Shown here piece after piece: positions 23,301-36,700 of a DNA stretch of 64,000 bases. The stretch's first letter is position 1. The number at the start of each line of letters is the position of its first letter. The notes under the pieces were generated by a model that saw only the letters and a list, made by a program, of their open reading frames with translations, was not told the origin of the DNA and ran no database searches. Made by a program: the position numbers and the translations under genes. The stretch is from Argopecten irradians (taxonomy: Eukaryota; Mollusca; Bivalvia; Pectinida; Pectinidae). The stretch lies in the NCBI RefSeq assembly GCF_041381155.1, contig NC_091144.1, positions 1,798,001 to 1,862,000 of the forward strand, in the 5' to 3' direction.

Positions 23301-23715
23301 ACAGTAGTAAAATATGTATTTAGCTAGCTACTTTACTGTGGTATAAACAAAACATTAGTTGGTTTACCAAGGTACAGTAGTAAAATATGTATTTAGCCAG
23401 CTACTTTACTGTGGTATAAACAACACATTAGTTGGTTTACCAAGGTACAGTAGTAAAATATGTATTTAGCTAGCTACTTTACTGTGGTATAAACAACACA
23501 TTAGTTGGTTTACCAAGGTACAGTAGTAAAATATGTATTTAGCCAGCTACTTTACTGTGGTATGAACATCACATTAGTTGGTTTACCAAGGTACAATAGT
23601 AAAATATGTATTTAGCCAGCTACTTTACTGTGGTATAAACAACTCATTAGTTGGTTTACCAAGGTACAGTAGTAAAATATGTATATAGCTAGCTAATTTA
23701 CTGTGGTGGTATGAA
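20325..23715. repeat. About 73-bp satellite-like array, about 39 copies, split by an insertion
   Basis: Each unit has three parts: GCTACTTTACTGTGGTATAA, ACAACACATTAGTTGGTTTA and CCAAGGTACAGTAGTAAAAT, then ATGTATTTAG. TTTACTGT-GGTA and TACC-AAGGTACAGTAGTAAA form an imperfect dyad within the unit. Units near 20470-20590 have many small deletions. The array is interrupted at 21888-22411 by a tailed element. Confidence 0.96.
21888..22411 (+). mobile_element. 0.5-kb tailed retroelement-like repeat inserted in the 73-bp array
   Basis: It begins AGGGCGTTAGAATTGTACC...GCATGATCGTAAAAGGCGA and ends GGCTGTAAATAGGACGTTAA followed by (CAAA)n. Related copies lie at 27467-27955 and 46957-47337 (inverted), 40205-40500 (5'-truncated), 50168-50330 (rearranged) and 15382-15512 (fragment). 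It has no conserved coding frame; the 109-residue minus-strand frame is not preserved in the other copies. The tail with a short A-rich repeat suggests LINE-dependent retroposition. About eight bases of the host unit are missing at the junction. Confidence 0.85.
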
Positions 23716-24767
23716 TGCACAACACATTAGCTATTACATAGGAATGTACAAAACATGCCGAATGGTTGTGGATAATGAATAAAAGAGCCAAAAACCGTGA
23801 ACGGAACAGAAGCCGGTAATAAAAGAAACAATAATTCTAAAGTTTAATTTACATATCATGAAATGTCCATAAAATGCTCTTTATTACAACAACAAAAGAA
23901 GAAGATAACAATCACATGCATAAACAACGCAGGAAGTCATTTTTGTCTCATACATTTACATACAACTGCAAGTTGTATGCATCATTCACTTATCAAATAT
24001 ATTGGAACAAGCTATGATATACGTATACATTGTACGACGATAAGTGTTAATGGACACAGCAGGACAACGTCATCACAGGGAGACTGTATACAGGATATGG
24101 CACTGTGATGCAGTAGAAAGGATAACTCTTAGTGTACATTCGTTGGAATCCTTATACAAAGTCTTTCATCAACCCATGGATAGCGAGTGAGTGAATCAAG
24201 GACAGAACTGCAGCCATGGCCATTACGACATATTGACTGATTGTAATGATTTAAGATGATTATGTAGAAACGTGTCTGGCGCCACATTACCTATATATAG
24301 TGTAGTTCAAGGACGACTTTTGTAAACTTTTACCTATATTACTATATAGACCAATATGGAGATCGGATAGACTGAATAAGGCGTCACATTTTGTCAATCC
24401 TGTATCTTGATCTAGAAATGGTAAAGAGTAAATTAAAAATATAATACATGAATGCATTATCTAATAGACTTAATGTTCTGTAATACAATACACGTTATTT
24501 ATTGAATGGCTTAGGGCCACCCTAATTATCTTATATCAAAAAATGAATAAAAACGGGAGTTAAGTAACATCCCTGGTTTTCTATTTCATAAAAGACCAGA
24601 TGTCTCATATTCGGGAATCCAATCGTAGAAACGCAGTACAGCGGAAAACTAATTTGTATAAATTTTAGTTAAACTATTTAAACTTAACTATATTTTCCCA
24701 TATGTACAAGCGCACTCTAATTCATAAACATGTAGACGTATTAGTTTTAACATTCGAATACATCGTC
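23716..24767. other. No gene seen; 3' flank of the next gene
   Basis: AT-rich sequence. On the minus strand it should contain the 3' UTR of the gene ending at 24768. Confidence 0.4.
24498..24503 (-). promoter_or_regulatory. Candidate poly(A) signal of the 310-residue protein gene
   Basis: AATAAA on the minus strand, 265 bp beyond the stop codon at 24768. Confidence 0.45.
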
Positions 24768-27700
24768 TTATTCATGACGAGCATGCGCACTATTGTTTCT
24801 ATACGTTATGTCCGGTAAATGAGCAGGAAGTGACGACAGATTCGATTTTTCCTCACAATCTACCAACCACTTGACAATTCTCTGTGTACAATCCAGTTTC
24901 TTCCGAAAATACGAATGAAGAACCTTTTGAGTTAAATTCAGATGCTCTGTACTTTTGTCCAACTCATGAATGTCTTCAATATCTGCCACGGTAATATCAT
25001 TTATATCCTTGAGTTTCCGGAACAGTGGGTTGGTGACCTGGTTCCGTGGAGTGAATGGTATCCTGGAGGTGTTGTTGTAAGGATAGCTGTCTTCATCTTC
25101 AGTATCACCATCTTTGTTTCCTGTAACACAGGATATTATAGTAAAATACGGTTATAACGAACATCGGGGGGGGGGGGGGTAAACTAGATTACTTCGTTAT
25201 AAACAAAGTTCATTATATACATATGGCAAATATATTCTAATAAGCTTGCATGAAAATTAAAGTACTACGTAAATAAACTGTTCATGTTGATAAAGGTTAA
25301 GGCAAGCAGTGGGATTTATTGGAGAGATTTCCTAGGTTACAGCTAAACAAAGGCGACTCTCATCTCATTGCTCATTTTCAAACTATTAATTTTGATTGGT
25401 ATTCTACTTTGGTTAACGTTTTTATAGCGCATTTTTTAAGATGCATTTTAGCAGGTAGCTACTTATTTAAGATACAAACAACAGAATAATTACTGTGTAA
25501 TCGGGTATTATATTTTATGACGGAAAGATAGTATGATGCTAATTGTGGCATTTATAGCTTTCCGGAATGTATCAAGAAACAACTGACACTACGGTGTATA
25601 TGTATAGAGTTAAAGTTTCCCAATGCGTGACAGTTATTTATCACGCGTAGCTAAATTCTGCCATCAAGTTAGTTTCGGTCGAATTACGGTAACCCGACTT
25701 TGACCAGACAGTTATGGCGGTAAGTCGAGTAATAACATAGCTTTTTGAGATAATCATATCAACCAGTCGAATTATACCATGACTTTTTGAGAAAGTTATG
25801 TCAGAAAGACGAGTTTTAATACGACATATCCACATATTCATATTGGAAAGTCGAGTTACACTATCTCGACTGACTATTGTGGATCTCGTCGTAATAAGTT
25901 AATTTTCCAGGATATAAGTCGACTTGCCGAAATAAATATCTCAACAAGTCTTGTTATAACTCAACTAGTCGACATAATCATCTCGGCAAGGTTAGTTACT
26001 TAACTCGACCTTAAATAACAGGGTGGCAGAAATATGCTACCATATAAATCATTTGAGTAGATCGTATACTTTATATTTGAGTCATTATTTTACATTTTTG
26101 GGAAAAATGGAAAATGAAATATTGCTCTTTGTTATCACACTTCACCCTAATAAAGGAGGTGTCCACAATTTTACTCTCCATTACAAATACTCTCAGGACA
26201 TTTTCTGTTTATGTGTAAATTAGTTAAAAAAATTAAAATCCGAGAAAACAGATTTTGGATAAATAGCGCGTGCAAGCAACAGAACAATGTTTTGTAAATA
26301 TACCTAGCTAAATAGTAGTAATAATTTTATTAATTTTGGATGCTAGATATAATGATATCAGTTTCAAAACTATCGGTTACCATGCTAACAAAAATGGAGG
26401 CCTCTGATTGGTTAATTAAATTTTGGTAATATCAGATTAAAGTGAAAATTGGTATATAGTGGTTATTAAGTATGCTGCATAACATAAGAACACTTTCGAA
26501 AAGCTTGGTTTCCATGGTAACAAAATGAGCGACTCTGATTGATTGAAATTTAGATATTTTAAGATATAAGTGAAAATTGGTACATATGGGTTATGAGGTA
26601 TGCCGAATGCGATAGTAACAATTTTGAAATACTTTGTTGTCATGATAACAAATAAAGGGCCCTATTCTTTTTAGTTTAAATATACTCTATTTGAAAATCA
26701 AATGTAATTGTGTTTCGTTCTTTAATCGATATAAATTAAATTTCAAATAGCTTTTATCTACCTAAGAGGGAACGATAATCTTAATTTGTATCTTTAGAGT
26801 TTGAGTTACGAACGAAAACAAATTTCTTTCCAATTATTATTTCATTTCTGATATTAAAAGAGAAACCATTTGTTTCATCCAAGATCATATGTAGTTGTTA
26901 GAACTTTTTGTACCGTTAGGGATAATGTAAGTTTACAAATACACTTATGGAATATGTGTTAAGTTACCCGATTCCATCACTACTTGGTGTTTTATTACGG
27001 TAAATATGGTCAATTTTGAATTACAGTTACAGTTGGATATTACATATGGCATGTGTTTAAAATTATTTAAAAGTGTGGACAAAATCGATAACATGCCAAA
27101 TATTTGGTGTGAACTCAATACCCTTAAATTTTATTTTGTCAAAAATTTGACATTGTTTGAAAAAAAAAATCATTTGAAGTAAAAATCATTAGTAAATATC
27201 AATAAAAATCAGTATACATTGAAGAATGAAGTATCTTTCGTTAACAAAACTAATTAAAATAAAACAAAATGTGTTCAAAAGGCGGCCACAAGAGCATTGT
27301 TAGAAAACATCATTTTAGACCATTTATACCCTTTTGAAATATACAAAATAGATAAAAAAAAAACACATATAAAGTAGTGATATACCTAGACCTAAAACAC
27401 TGCAAAATTTCAAAAATAAAAAACACGGAGCGTTGGCAGATTTTGCGACCCCACCTTTGAAATTTAAGAGTTGTTTGTTTGTTCGTCCTATAAACAGCCA
27501 GGGTCATGTGAGGACGGCCTCCCATGTATGCGGTGTGTTGCGTGTATGTGTGCGATGTGCTTGTTTTGGGAGACTGTGGTATATTCGTGTTGTGTCTTCT
27601 TGTATAGTGGAACTGTTGCCCTTTTTATAGTGCTATATCACTGAAGCATGCCGCCGAAGACACCAAGCAACACACCCCACCCGGTCACATTATACTGACA

Positions 27701-30700
27701 ATGGGCGAACCAGTCGTCCCACTCCCTGTATGCTGAACGCTAAGCAGGAGCAGAACCCACCACTTTTATAGACTTTGGTGTGTCTCGGTCAGGGCATAGA
27801 ACCCAAAGCCTTCCTCAAAGCGGCGAGCACTCAAAAGGCCAAAAGTGAGGTGGTGTCAAGGGAGACGTTAGGAAAAAAGAAATAATAAGATCCTAAATTT
27901 AGTCGCCTTTTACAATGATACGATAGGGGTAGCAGGTACAATTATAACGCCCTAATTGGAGGGCAAAGAAACTCGAGTTTGATAAACACGAGTCAAACAA
28001 CAGTTACGTGTTGGGAACCCCTGTTAATCATGCAATCCGCCTACATATTTTTCTAAAATGTGATATATGTTTGCAGGAAATTATTTGAGGCGTCATGGCA
28101 GAAACAATTTATTGAAGTCAGGATTTCGAGGACAGCGGGATCAAACGGCTGCCTTCGCTGGACTTTGCAGCCTATTTTGGCATTGACATTCTTTGAGGTA
28201 TTGGTTGTTATAGTTATTTGATAAAAAGTAAATGGTATGATGGTCGTCTGGAAATTGTGATATTTGCAAAAATAAAAACTTCTAGGACTCGTTTTGTAAA
28301 ATCTCGAAATGAATACTTATGTGAGATCCAATATATCTCAAGACAATTTGCTTCTTAAAACACTTCTAAAGAACTGAAAATAAAACATGTTTACATTTTA
28401 ATAGGTCAGCAATGTTTTACGTACATATGTTATACATTGAAGTAACTCCAGTAAAATAAACGACAAGTAATGGAGACAACGTTAATGTGAACAATAGGGA
28501 ACACGAGACATATACAGGTAACTTATTGGAGATATGCATGAAATAAATATGAGAGAATCAAGTAAACTATGTTTTGAGGAGTGGCATACACTCCTAACGT
28601 AATAGAATGACTACTGTACATGTGATATAAACGGTCAAATGAAGACAAAATTGTTTGTTCTTCAAGTCAGTAAATCATTTGCGAAACAGACTTTGAGTAG
28701 ATGACCAGTCTAAACGCAGTTCTCTGAAATTGCGGAAGCGTATATATTTATTAAACAGATCATGTCGGTGTGAGCGTGGTGTTTGGAAGCCAATCAGATA
28801 CTATAATGAGAGTTGACTTAGTACATGGACGATGCCTTATTATGACCTAAGACATTTTAGATTCACCTGGTGTCATTTATCTGGCTCATCAAAAAATGAA
28901 TAAGAATAGCGATTATACACATATATACAGTAAAACATGTCTTAGCGACCACCTCTGTATATGACCACCTGCTTAATAAAACCAAATTTTAGGGTCCCAA
29001 GTGAGCACATCAACCTGTGCTTGTGTCATTTTCTAGACAGGTTTGACGGTACTTAGATTAATTCTGAAAATATACACGGAATATTAACAGATTTAATTTT
29101 TCATTGTACAAATACTTTTATCAATATTCGACTTGTTTATCGTCCTCAAGTTACACTATTCCGTCTCGTACACAACAGTAATCGTTATATAGTTTATTCA
29201 TTCGTTCATGATCCTACTTTACGCGCAATAAATTCTGCGATTTACCTGTCATATGTTCCTGAAATCATAATATACATTCCTATCAATATGATAATTATAA
29301 TGATGATTGAAAATATTCTAAACCGGTTTGACCTAAAAATCGATAGGGCCAAGTACCCAGGCGAATCCCCAACTTCGGTATTGAAATTGGCGAAGTATAT
29401 AAATAATATGTATATTGTTTATATATCTATATAATTACATACTTGTAATGAATGAAGGAGTACCAGTCTGATTTACGATTGTTATGTAAGCAAAATCGAA
29501 CATCGACTACCAGAGACTGTCTCCAGGTATTGTGAAAAGCTACAATTATTCACGCTTCTTATGAATTGTTTTTGGCAGAAGGGACATGATATGATTTATC
29601 AATAGACCATAAGAGAAGAGATAAGCATTTATGCAAATGATGACGGTTACACTTCATTGATGGAATGAGATGGAATGATGACAACAACAAACGTGGTGTA
29701 ATGATCAGTAGTACAATGATTTCGGTGATGAGACGATATGTGTATTCTGAAGGCCATACGTTTACTCTTCCTGGAGACGTTCTGGCGGGACACAGACGGC
29801 CGTGTAGAATCCTGCCTCGAGATGTTGGGACGTTGGACAGTTTTTCTCGACGCACTCTGCCTCGAGATGTTCTGCCTCGAGATACTACGTCTTGGATGTA
29901 TTGGCGATGTAGGTCGTTCCATAAAACTCGTGCCAAAAGCCACTTTTCTATAGGGCATGTCGCATTCTCACCTAGTCTTTCAGTGTGTCCGACATAATGT
30001 AACAGGGGATGAGCAGCCTCATACCGAATACTTTCCCACATATCCATCACAAACCGGACCCGCCATGATGTCAGAGAAATCCATGACAGGTGTAACGTCT
30101 GATTTCACTTTGTGAAATGAATTCGGTAAGTAATTTACGATTTGAATAGCAATTTAATCCTGGTTTAATCCGCTATAGAGGCTTTACAGGGGCATGTAGG
30201 GGAGAACCGACATATATATAAACCCCTACATAGGCAGGTAACCTCCGAATGTACACCTATTACTAAAAAGTTAAATACATTTAAAAAAAAATCTTAAAAA
30301 GAATATAAGATAAAATCAAACGTATGCGGTATTGATGCACGCACGTGATAAAGGATATTTAAAATAGCGCATTGGATGATTTGAATGATTTAAACATTTT
30401 ATTTAAAAAAAATATTTGAAATAGGATCGAAGAGCAGCCCATATGAGTTATCTCCCTATGTAACAACTAGTACATAGCAAAAACATAAGATATTATGTTT
30501 GATATCTTTACATACATAATCGACCAATTTTACAACCACATGGATTGATTCTTCATTTATAAAACAATATATTTACTATAATTTTGAATCATGTGATAGA
30601 AATCTACACCTGTGTTTAGTTTATCAAATATATGTAGAAAAATCATAAATTTCATTATATTAAACAATGTATTTGTAAATTCATTTTTTTATTTATGATT

Positions 30701-33700
30701 TCGTACCCTATCTGAGGCCTCGTCAAAGATTGAGTGACCCCGTAGCTGACCTCCATATTTCGCCTGTATCGAACGCGTTAAATCGTTCCGATATAAAACA
30801 TCAACCTAGAATGGTTTTATAACTTTGGTTTTTCAACCCGTCATCAAAGATTTTATAATTTGTACTTATTTACGATCACATCAACATTTCCACTTATCTA
30901 TATCAATAACACTGATGCGACAGAAACGCTTCCTGATATGTATGACAGGTAAATTACAATACGATAGTATATATAAGTTGACTAGGCCTTCACTGACGGG
31001 TTTGTTGGCTAATCCGTCTATAGATTAAAACTAACAACAAAGTGTAATTATATATAACAATCGGATTAGACATTATAATTAGCTTTAAATTTAGTTTTAG
31101 TGTTTTAGAATGAAATTTAAATTCCTATTAATATATCATGGACTTCAGTAATATTTGGCAATGTCGATATACAGGTCCGATATTAAAACACTAAAGTCAT
31201 TGTCTGGTAAGATTATTATATACAAAAATGTTGTTAAAAATTAAAACCTTATATTTGCATATATACATCTTTGTATAAATGTTTGAAACTAATATCACCT
31301 TTGTAGTTATTTTGTATACTTATGTGTCTGGACCTCGTCTGGCACTCCGTCTCTCGGTGCGTTCGACTTATCGTCGTTCGTCAACACTTCCTTTAAATCG
31401 CTACCAAGTTTTCAAATATGTTTGGATAAATGAATACATAATTTGAATAAATGGTTATTCTGACTCTGAACGGGGTGGGTGCGGGTTGTAGAGATGTCAT
31501 ATCTTAAATCACTAAGTTTTCTCGTTTTTCATGGATTTTAAAGGGACATGAACCTAAATAAACCATGTAAATTTGAGTAAAATACATATTTAAGACGTGT
31601 CAGATACCTTATTAAGTAATATATCAGTTATTGTGCAAATGTGTCAAATAAAATATTTATAATGGAAAGTCCATATTTCCGTATTTTGAACCGGCCCGGT
31701 CGAATTTTGTAATGATAGTATAGCAGTGTTGAACTTTAATGACCTCCCACAATGCACTGCACAAATTAAATGAATGTAAACAAAATGGTGGGTCAAAAAC
31801 GTGGGTGAAGCGAACACAAGCGAATTCCGATAGAAAACAGTGTACGTCAAGAGTCAGTAACGTGCGCGATTGGGAAAGTAGGTAAATATAAATGGATCGC
31901 TGAAATGCAAGAGACGGGAGCAAATCCCCACTTTCTACTTGCGTGATGTGCATATGTGCAATAAGTCAGAAACCTCCCCTTCGCGGTGTTCTGTCAAATG
32001 AAAAGTCTCGTTTGACTTTTGACTTATCATTCTTACGCTAAATACAAATTGTTTTATAACAAATATGGCTTAAACTTCATTTGACAACCATCGTAAATTA
32101 GAAAATAATCTTAAAATGTGGAAAACTAATGTTCCTTGTCATGTCATCAAGTTTGTTGTTCATTATAATCTTGCTTTCGGCCAGCTTTCGTTTTGTGTTC
32201 CAAAAATAGAATATGACGGTCTATTTTTATCCTTTTCGAGGTAGGTATTCCCCACGTTTCCCTGTCGTTTTAGATAACCAATCATTGTAATAAAATATTC
32301 AAAAAGCATCTGAAAACCATATATAAGCATACATAACAAATTATTTAAGGTTCATGTCTCTTTAACCAACTTTGGTCAGAACATTCCTGAAATGAAGTTT
32401 ATATTAATGCTGGCTATATCACCTCTGGGACATGAGAAGCCGGGCACAATAGGAAAATAGAGAGATAAATCCATCAATTCCTTTCTTTGCATAAGTCAGG
32501 AAAGCGTTTTAACCAAATATGGCCGGACACAACCTTGGGGAAGGGTAACAGAGCTTGAATAAATGTTTGCTATAACTTGTTGAGGTAGGTTCCGATAGGG
32601 GGTAAGTAAATGAATTGGCTATTTGTAACAACAGTTTTGTATCGATTTTACCATATACAATACATATACATATTCCCTATAGGGGAAAATGAAAGTAATA
32701 AACTTAAATCAGTACGTAAGTTGTCACAAACGTAAGAACGGATTTTTCATGAAAATTGAAAAGAAGTTTCCATGGTAACGTGGACAAAAGCTATAACTCT
32801 AACATCTCTCATCACCTGGGGCATTTGGAAGAAGTGATAATTACTATACATTGTACATCACTGTAATCACCTGATCATAAAGCACTTCATGGAAGTTAGT
32901 CAAAGCCAGCAAGAACCGTGTTCCGTGTTTAGGGAGAGGGAAATGTGTGTGTAAATAGAGGTTACACAGTGAGTGTTTGTTGGATATTGAATTTATTACA
33001 CACGAGTGAGTTATTTTTTAAAAGTTAAAAAAAGACACGAGCTTTAGCAAGTTAGGTCATATTTAATGAAAGGTATATTCTGCCAAGTATGTATCTTCTG
33101 GATTTTCTATATATAAAGCAAGTGTTTTAGCTATTTATGTTTGTTTTATGAGAGTATCTCTAGCAACACCTGCATTGCAAGCATTTTAATTATGCATGCT
33201 GCTCCATTGTATGATCGTAAAAGGCGACTAAATATGGATCCTTTATCGCGTGGCTTTACCAAACAATATCATGTATTTAATATCTAGTGTTCACCATAAG
33301 AGAGTATTATCTTATTATCATTTACTGGTTTGAAGTGACAGAAAGGTTTTCCTGGGAAAGAAACCTTCTCTATATTTGAGACAGAAATCCAATTTATTTT
33401 GATCTAGGTAGCCACTAGAATTAAGATCCCAGATTTAGTCGCCTTTTCCTATCATGCAATGAGGCAGCAGGCAAAATTCTGACATCATACTTGCAATGTA
33501 GATGTTGCTTAATATTTTCTCTTACAACGAAACTTAAATAGCTTAAACACTTGCTTTAAACATGGAAATCCAGAAGATACTTAGTTGACAGACAATAACA
33601 TTCATTGAATGTGACCCAATTTATACACGTGACCCTGCAAATATGACCATCCGATGTGTGTAATCTTAAGTTGATCGTGACTAAACACAAATCAAGTAAA

Positions 33701-36700
33701 ATAGTTTCATCTCAATAACCGTGAAATTAAGATTCCTTTAGTCGCCTTTCACGATCATGCAGTGGGGCAGCAGGCATCATTCTAACATCCTACCTCAGTG
33801 AAGGCGTTGCTTGAAATTAAGCTAAAAACTAGTCTAAATAATTTTAAATCCTGCTTTAAAAATAGGAAAACAGCATATGCTTAGTGGACAGATGATACCA
33901 TTCATTGAAAATGACCTACTTTATGTACGTGACCTAGCCAATATGACCCTAGGATATAATCATCTTAAGCAGGTCATGTCAAGATCCTTATGAAGTACTA
34001 AACATCAATTTCAAGCTATCAAATCTTTGAAAAATCCTAGTTTTTTGATGCTAAAATAGAATAAATGCTTAACTAGGTCACTGTGAGCTTCTTTTTGAAC
34101 TTTTCATCAGTTTTCTGAACTGAATTAACAAACACACTATTTACAGGCAAAATCTGCAAAATGGTATCTCTATTCTAATATTTTATTAATTAAATATTGG
34201 GGTTACTTTGTTCATAAACGAAACTTGTAACCACTGTAAATGAAAAGCAACAGTCTCATTGCTATTTCATGTATGATGCATGTTAATTGATTCATTCGTG
34301 ATGTGCTTTAAAGAAGTCGTGCTGTGCATGCTAGTACGAATGAGCAGACTACAGTTTTTTGATGATTTTAACGTCAGCTTTCAATGAAAGTATTCTTTTA
34401 AATTTAGTCAGTCAGACGAAAATTGCCCGAGAATAACTACGGGAGATGTTCAGAAACCATGACAATACATGTAACACTTTCCAAAATAAACCGCGAAAAT
34501 CGGGTACGGTGGTACAAGCCAAAGCTGGCAGGGAGTGTTGAGAATAATTGGTCAATGATGATTCTTAGTGATGAAATGGAAGTGGTTTTAGGTTATGATA
34601 GGAAAATCTATGTATAGAGAAGACTGGCCGAGAAATTTGAAGCAGTCTGTTTGGGAACGTACGGAAGCCACTTTTCCCGCTCTGGGGTATCGGGGATGTT
34701 TGACGGCGGAACACTCGCGGAAGTTGATGGAAATATAAACTCTGACAAGTTTATTAATGTTTTAGTAGGTTTTTTTATGTTGCCAGTTGTAGCTAAATAT
34801 TTCTCAAATACGTCAAAGATTTTTCAAGAGAATAATTGTCCAGTGCATCAGTCTTAGAGGACCCAAACGTGGTTAGCCTAGCCTAGTCAATCTCCGTATA
34901 TCAGTATGATAGAAACTGTGTGAAAAGATTGGAAGACACCAAAGATAGGCCGACCTGAATATGCATTTTCAGGAGCAAACAATGCTGGAACAGGAAAACT
35001 TTCATATTGGAAGGAATTCCAGTCTACTGATGAGCCAGTAGAGAGCTTTTTCGCGAGCCTCGGGAAACAGAAACAACAGAAGAAAAACAAATCAGGATAA
35101 CAAAAAAAAATCACGTGTTCTCTGTTCTGTCCAAAACATCTTTCACAGATATTGGAGAACTGCGATGTTGGATGTTCAAACAAAAACAGGCTGAGGCTGA
35201 GACATTGCATCACCTACTCAGTTAGGAGGGAAATGATAGCTATATCCCTGTCATGATATCAACTGCATCATGTGCCAGCAGCATTGATTGAACTCATTAC
35301 ATGCACGTGCATATTAAACAACTTGTTTTGTCAGTGTGAGGCAAACGATGACTAGTGTGAGGCAGACGATGACCAGTGTGAGGCAGACGATGACCAGTGT
35401 GAGGCAGACGATGACTAGTGTGAGGCAGACGATGACTAGTGTGGAAGTACACCTCTACTTGGCCTGTTATCTGGTGAACTCAATGATATGGAAAATAGAT
35501 TGGGAATTTCATTTAAAAAAAACCTCAAAAGACTATTATTTTAAGGTTAGTCTATATCTGTATAACTGAGATGCACACTTGTATATGCCGTAATACCTAA
35601 GGCAATATTCTTATAATTAACCTTTGTTCTTACACAATTGAAGTAAAATACTTGCATGTCATATTATTGTACATCAATTGTAAAGCTTAAGATTTTTTGC
35701 AACAGATCTCTTCTGGAGATAACTACATTTTACATAAGACAACAATATACACTAATAGAAATAATCACCAAACATTTTAAGAATCTAAGATTTAAGAAAA
35801 TAAGAATATCACCACCTTAGCATCATTCAAAGAAGTCCCACGGGAATTCATGTCGTATTGGAAATATGGCTAGCCATTCCTACCAAACAAAACTTTTATT
35901 TTGGTTAATACCAAAATGATTATGAACTGTAAGCACGGCAAAGGGGCACGACACGGTAGTTTAATATACATATAATTAGTTTACAAAAATATCCAGTTTC
36001 AAAACAGCACAACACCCAAACGACGTCATCATTTTGCGTACTATATTATCGCCACGCACTGTACCATACCGTTGGATCAACAATGCAATCAGCTGGGAAA
36101 ATGTGAAGTGGGCGGAGCTTTGCAAAATCAGAATGCAAGGAGCGATATGATCGGCTAATGGGACAGAAGCGGATGCTCTAAAATTTCTTTTGTTAGATGA
36201 CGTTTTTCGATCAATTATAAAGGAAAATACGACATGTATGCATCAAAACTAAAAAATGAACAATGACATTCTATCCTCAGATCAGGTTGCAACTGTCAGG
36301 TAACGTGATAAACGTGGATTACCAATCAAAGTTTCTGATAGCTTATATCCAACACGTGTGTTTACAAACACTTTATGTCAATATATCTGCTACTTACAGA
36401 AATATTTCTGTACACTTGAGGAGGAAATGGTGACCCTATGTTCTTGCAGTTCGATGAAAATAATAATGACTCGATGATGTCACCGGGCGTAGGAAAAGCA
36501 CCATTTATATTACATGTACCCCATCCACTCCCGAGACCCAGGAAAAGACTTCATTTTGATACTGTATACAGTGTTAACTCATTTGAGTTTTGATCATATT
36601 GATAAAATGATTAAAACTGTCCGAAGAGGATTAATTTTATGCATCTAAGCGAACGAAAAGGGAAACAATGATGTATGACGTTCGTTCAAAGAAATAAATT

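Noticed and set aside
28080..28200. Possible exon after TTTGCAG near 28075
   Set aside because: All three frames hit stops soon after the acceptor.
29559..30110. Overlapping open frames on both strands, including SRQN-repeat and MDFSDIMAGPVCDGYV frames
   Set aside because: No combination of acceptor and donor gives a phase that fits the neighbouring exons, and a stop follows the most plausible acceptor in the SRQN frame. It may be chance or an alternative first exon.
34887..35213. 108-residue minus-strand ORF
   Set aside because: It is antisense to the degenerate transposase relic. The sense frames carry the recognisable motifs.
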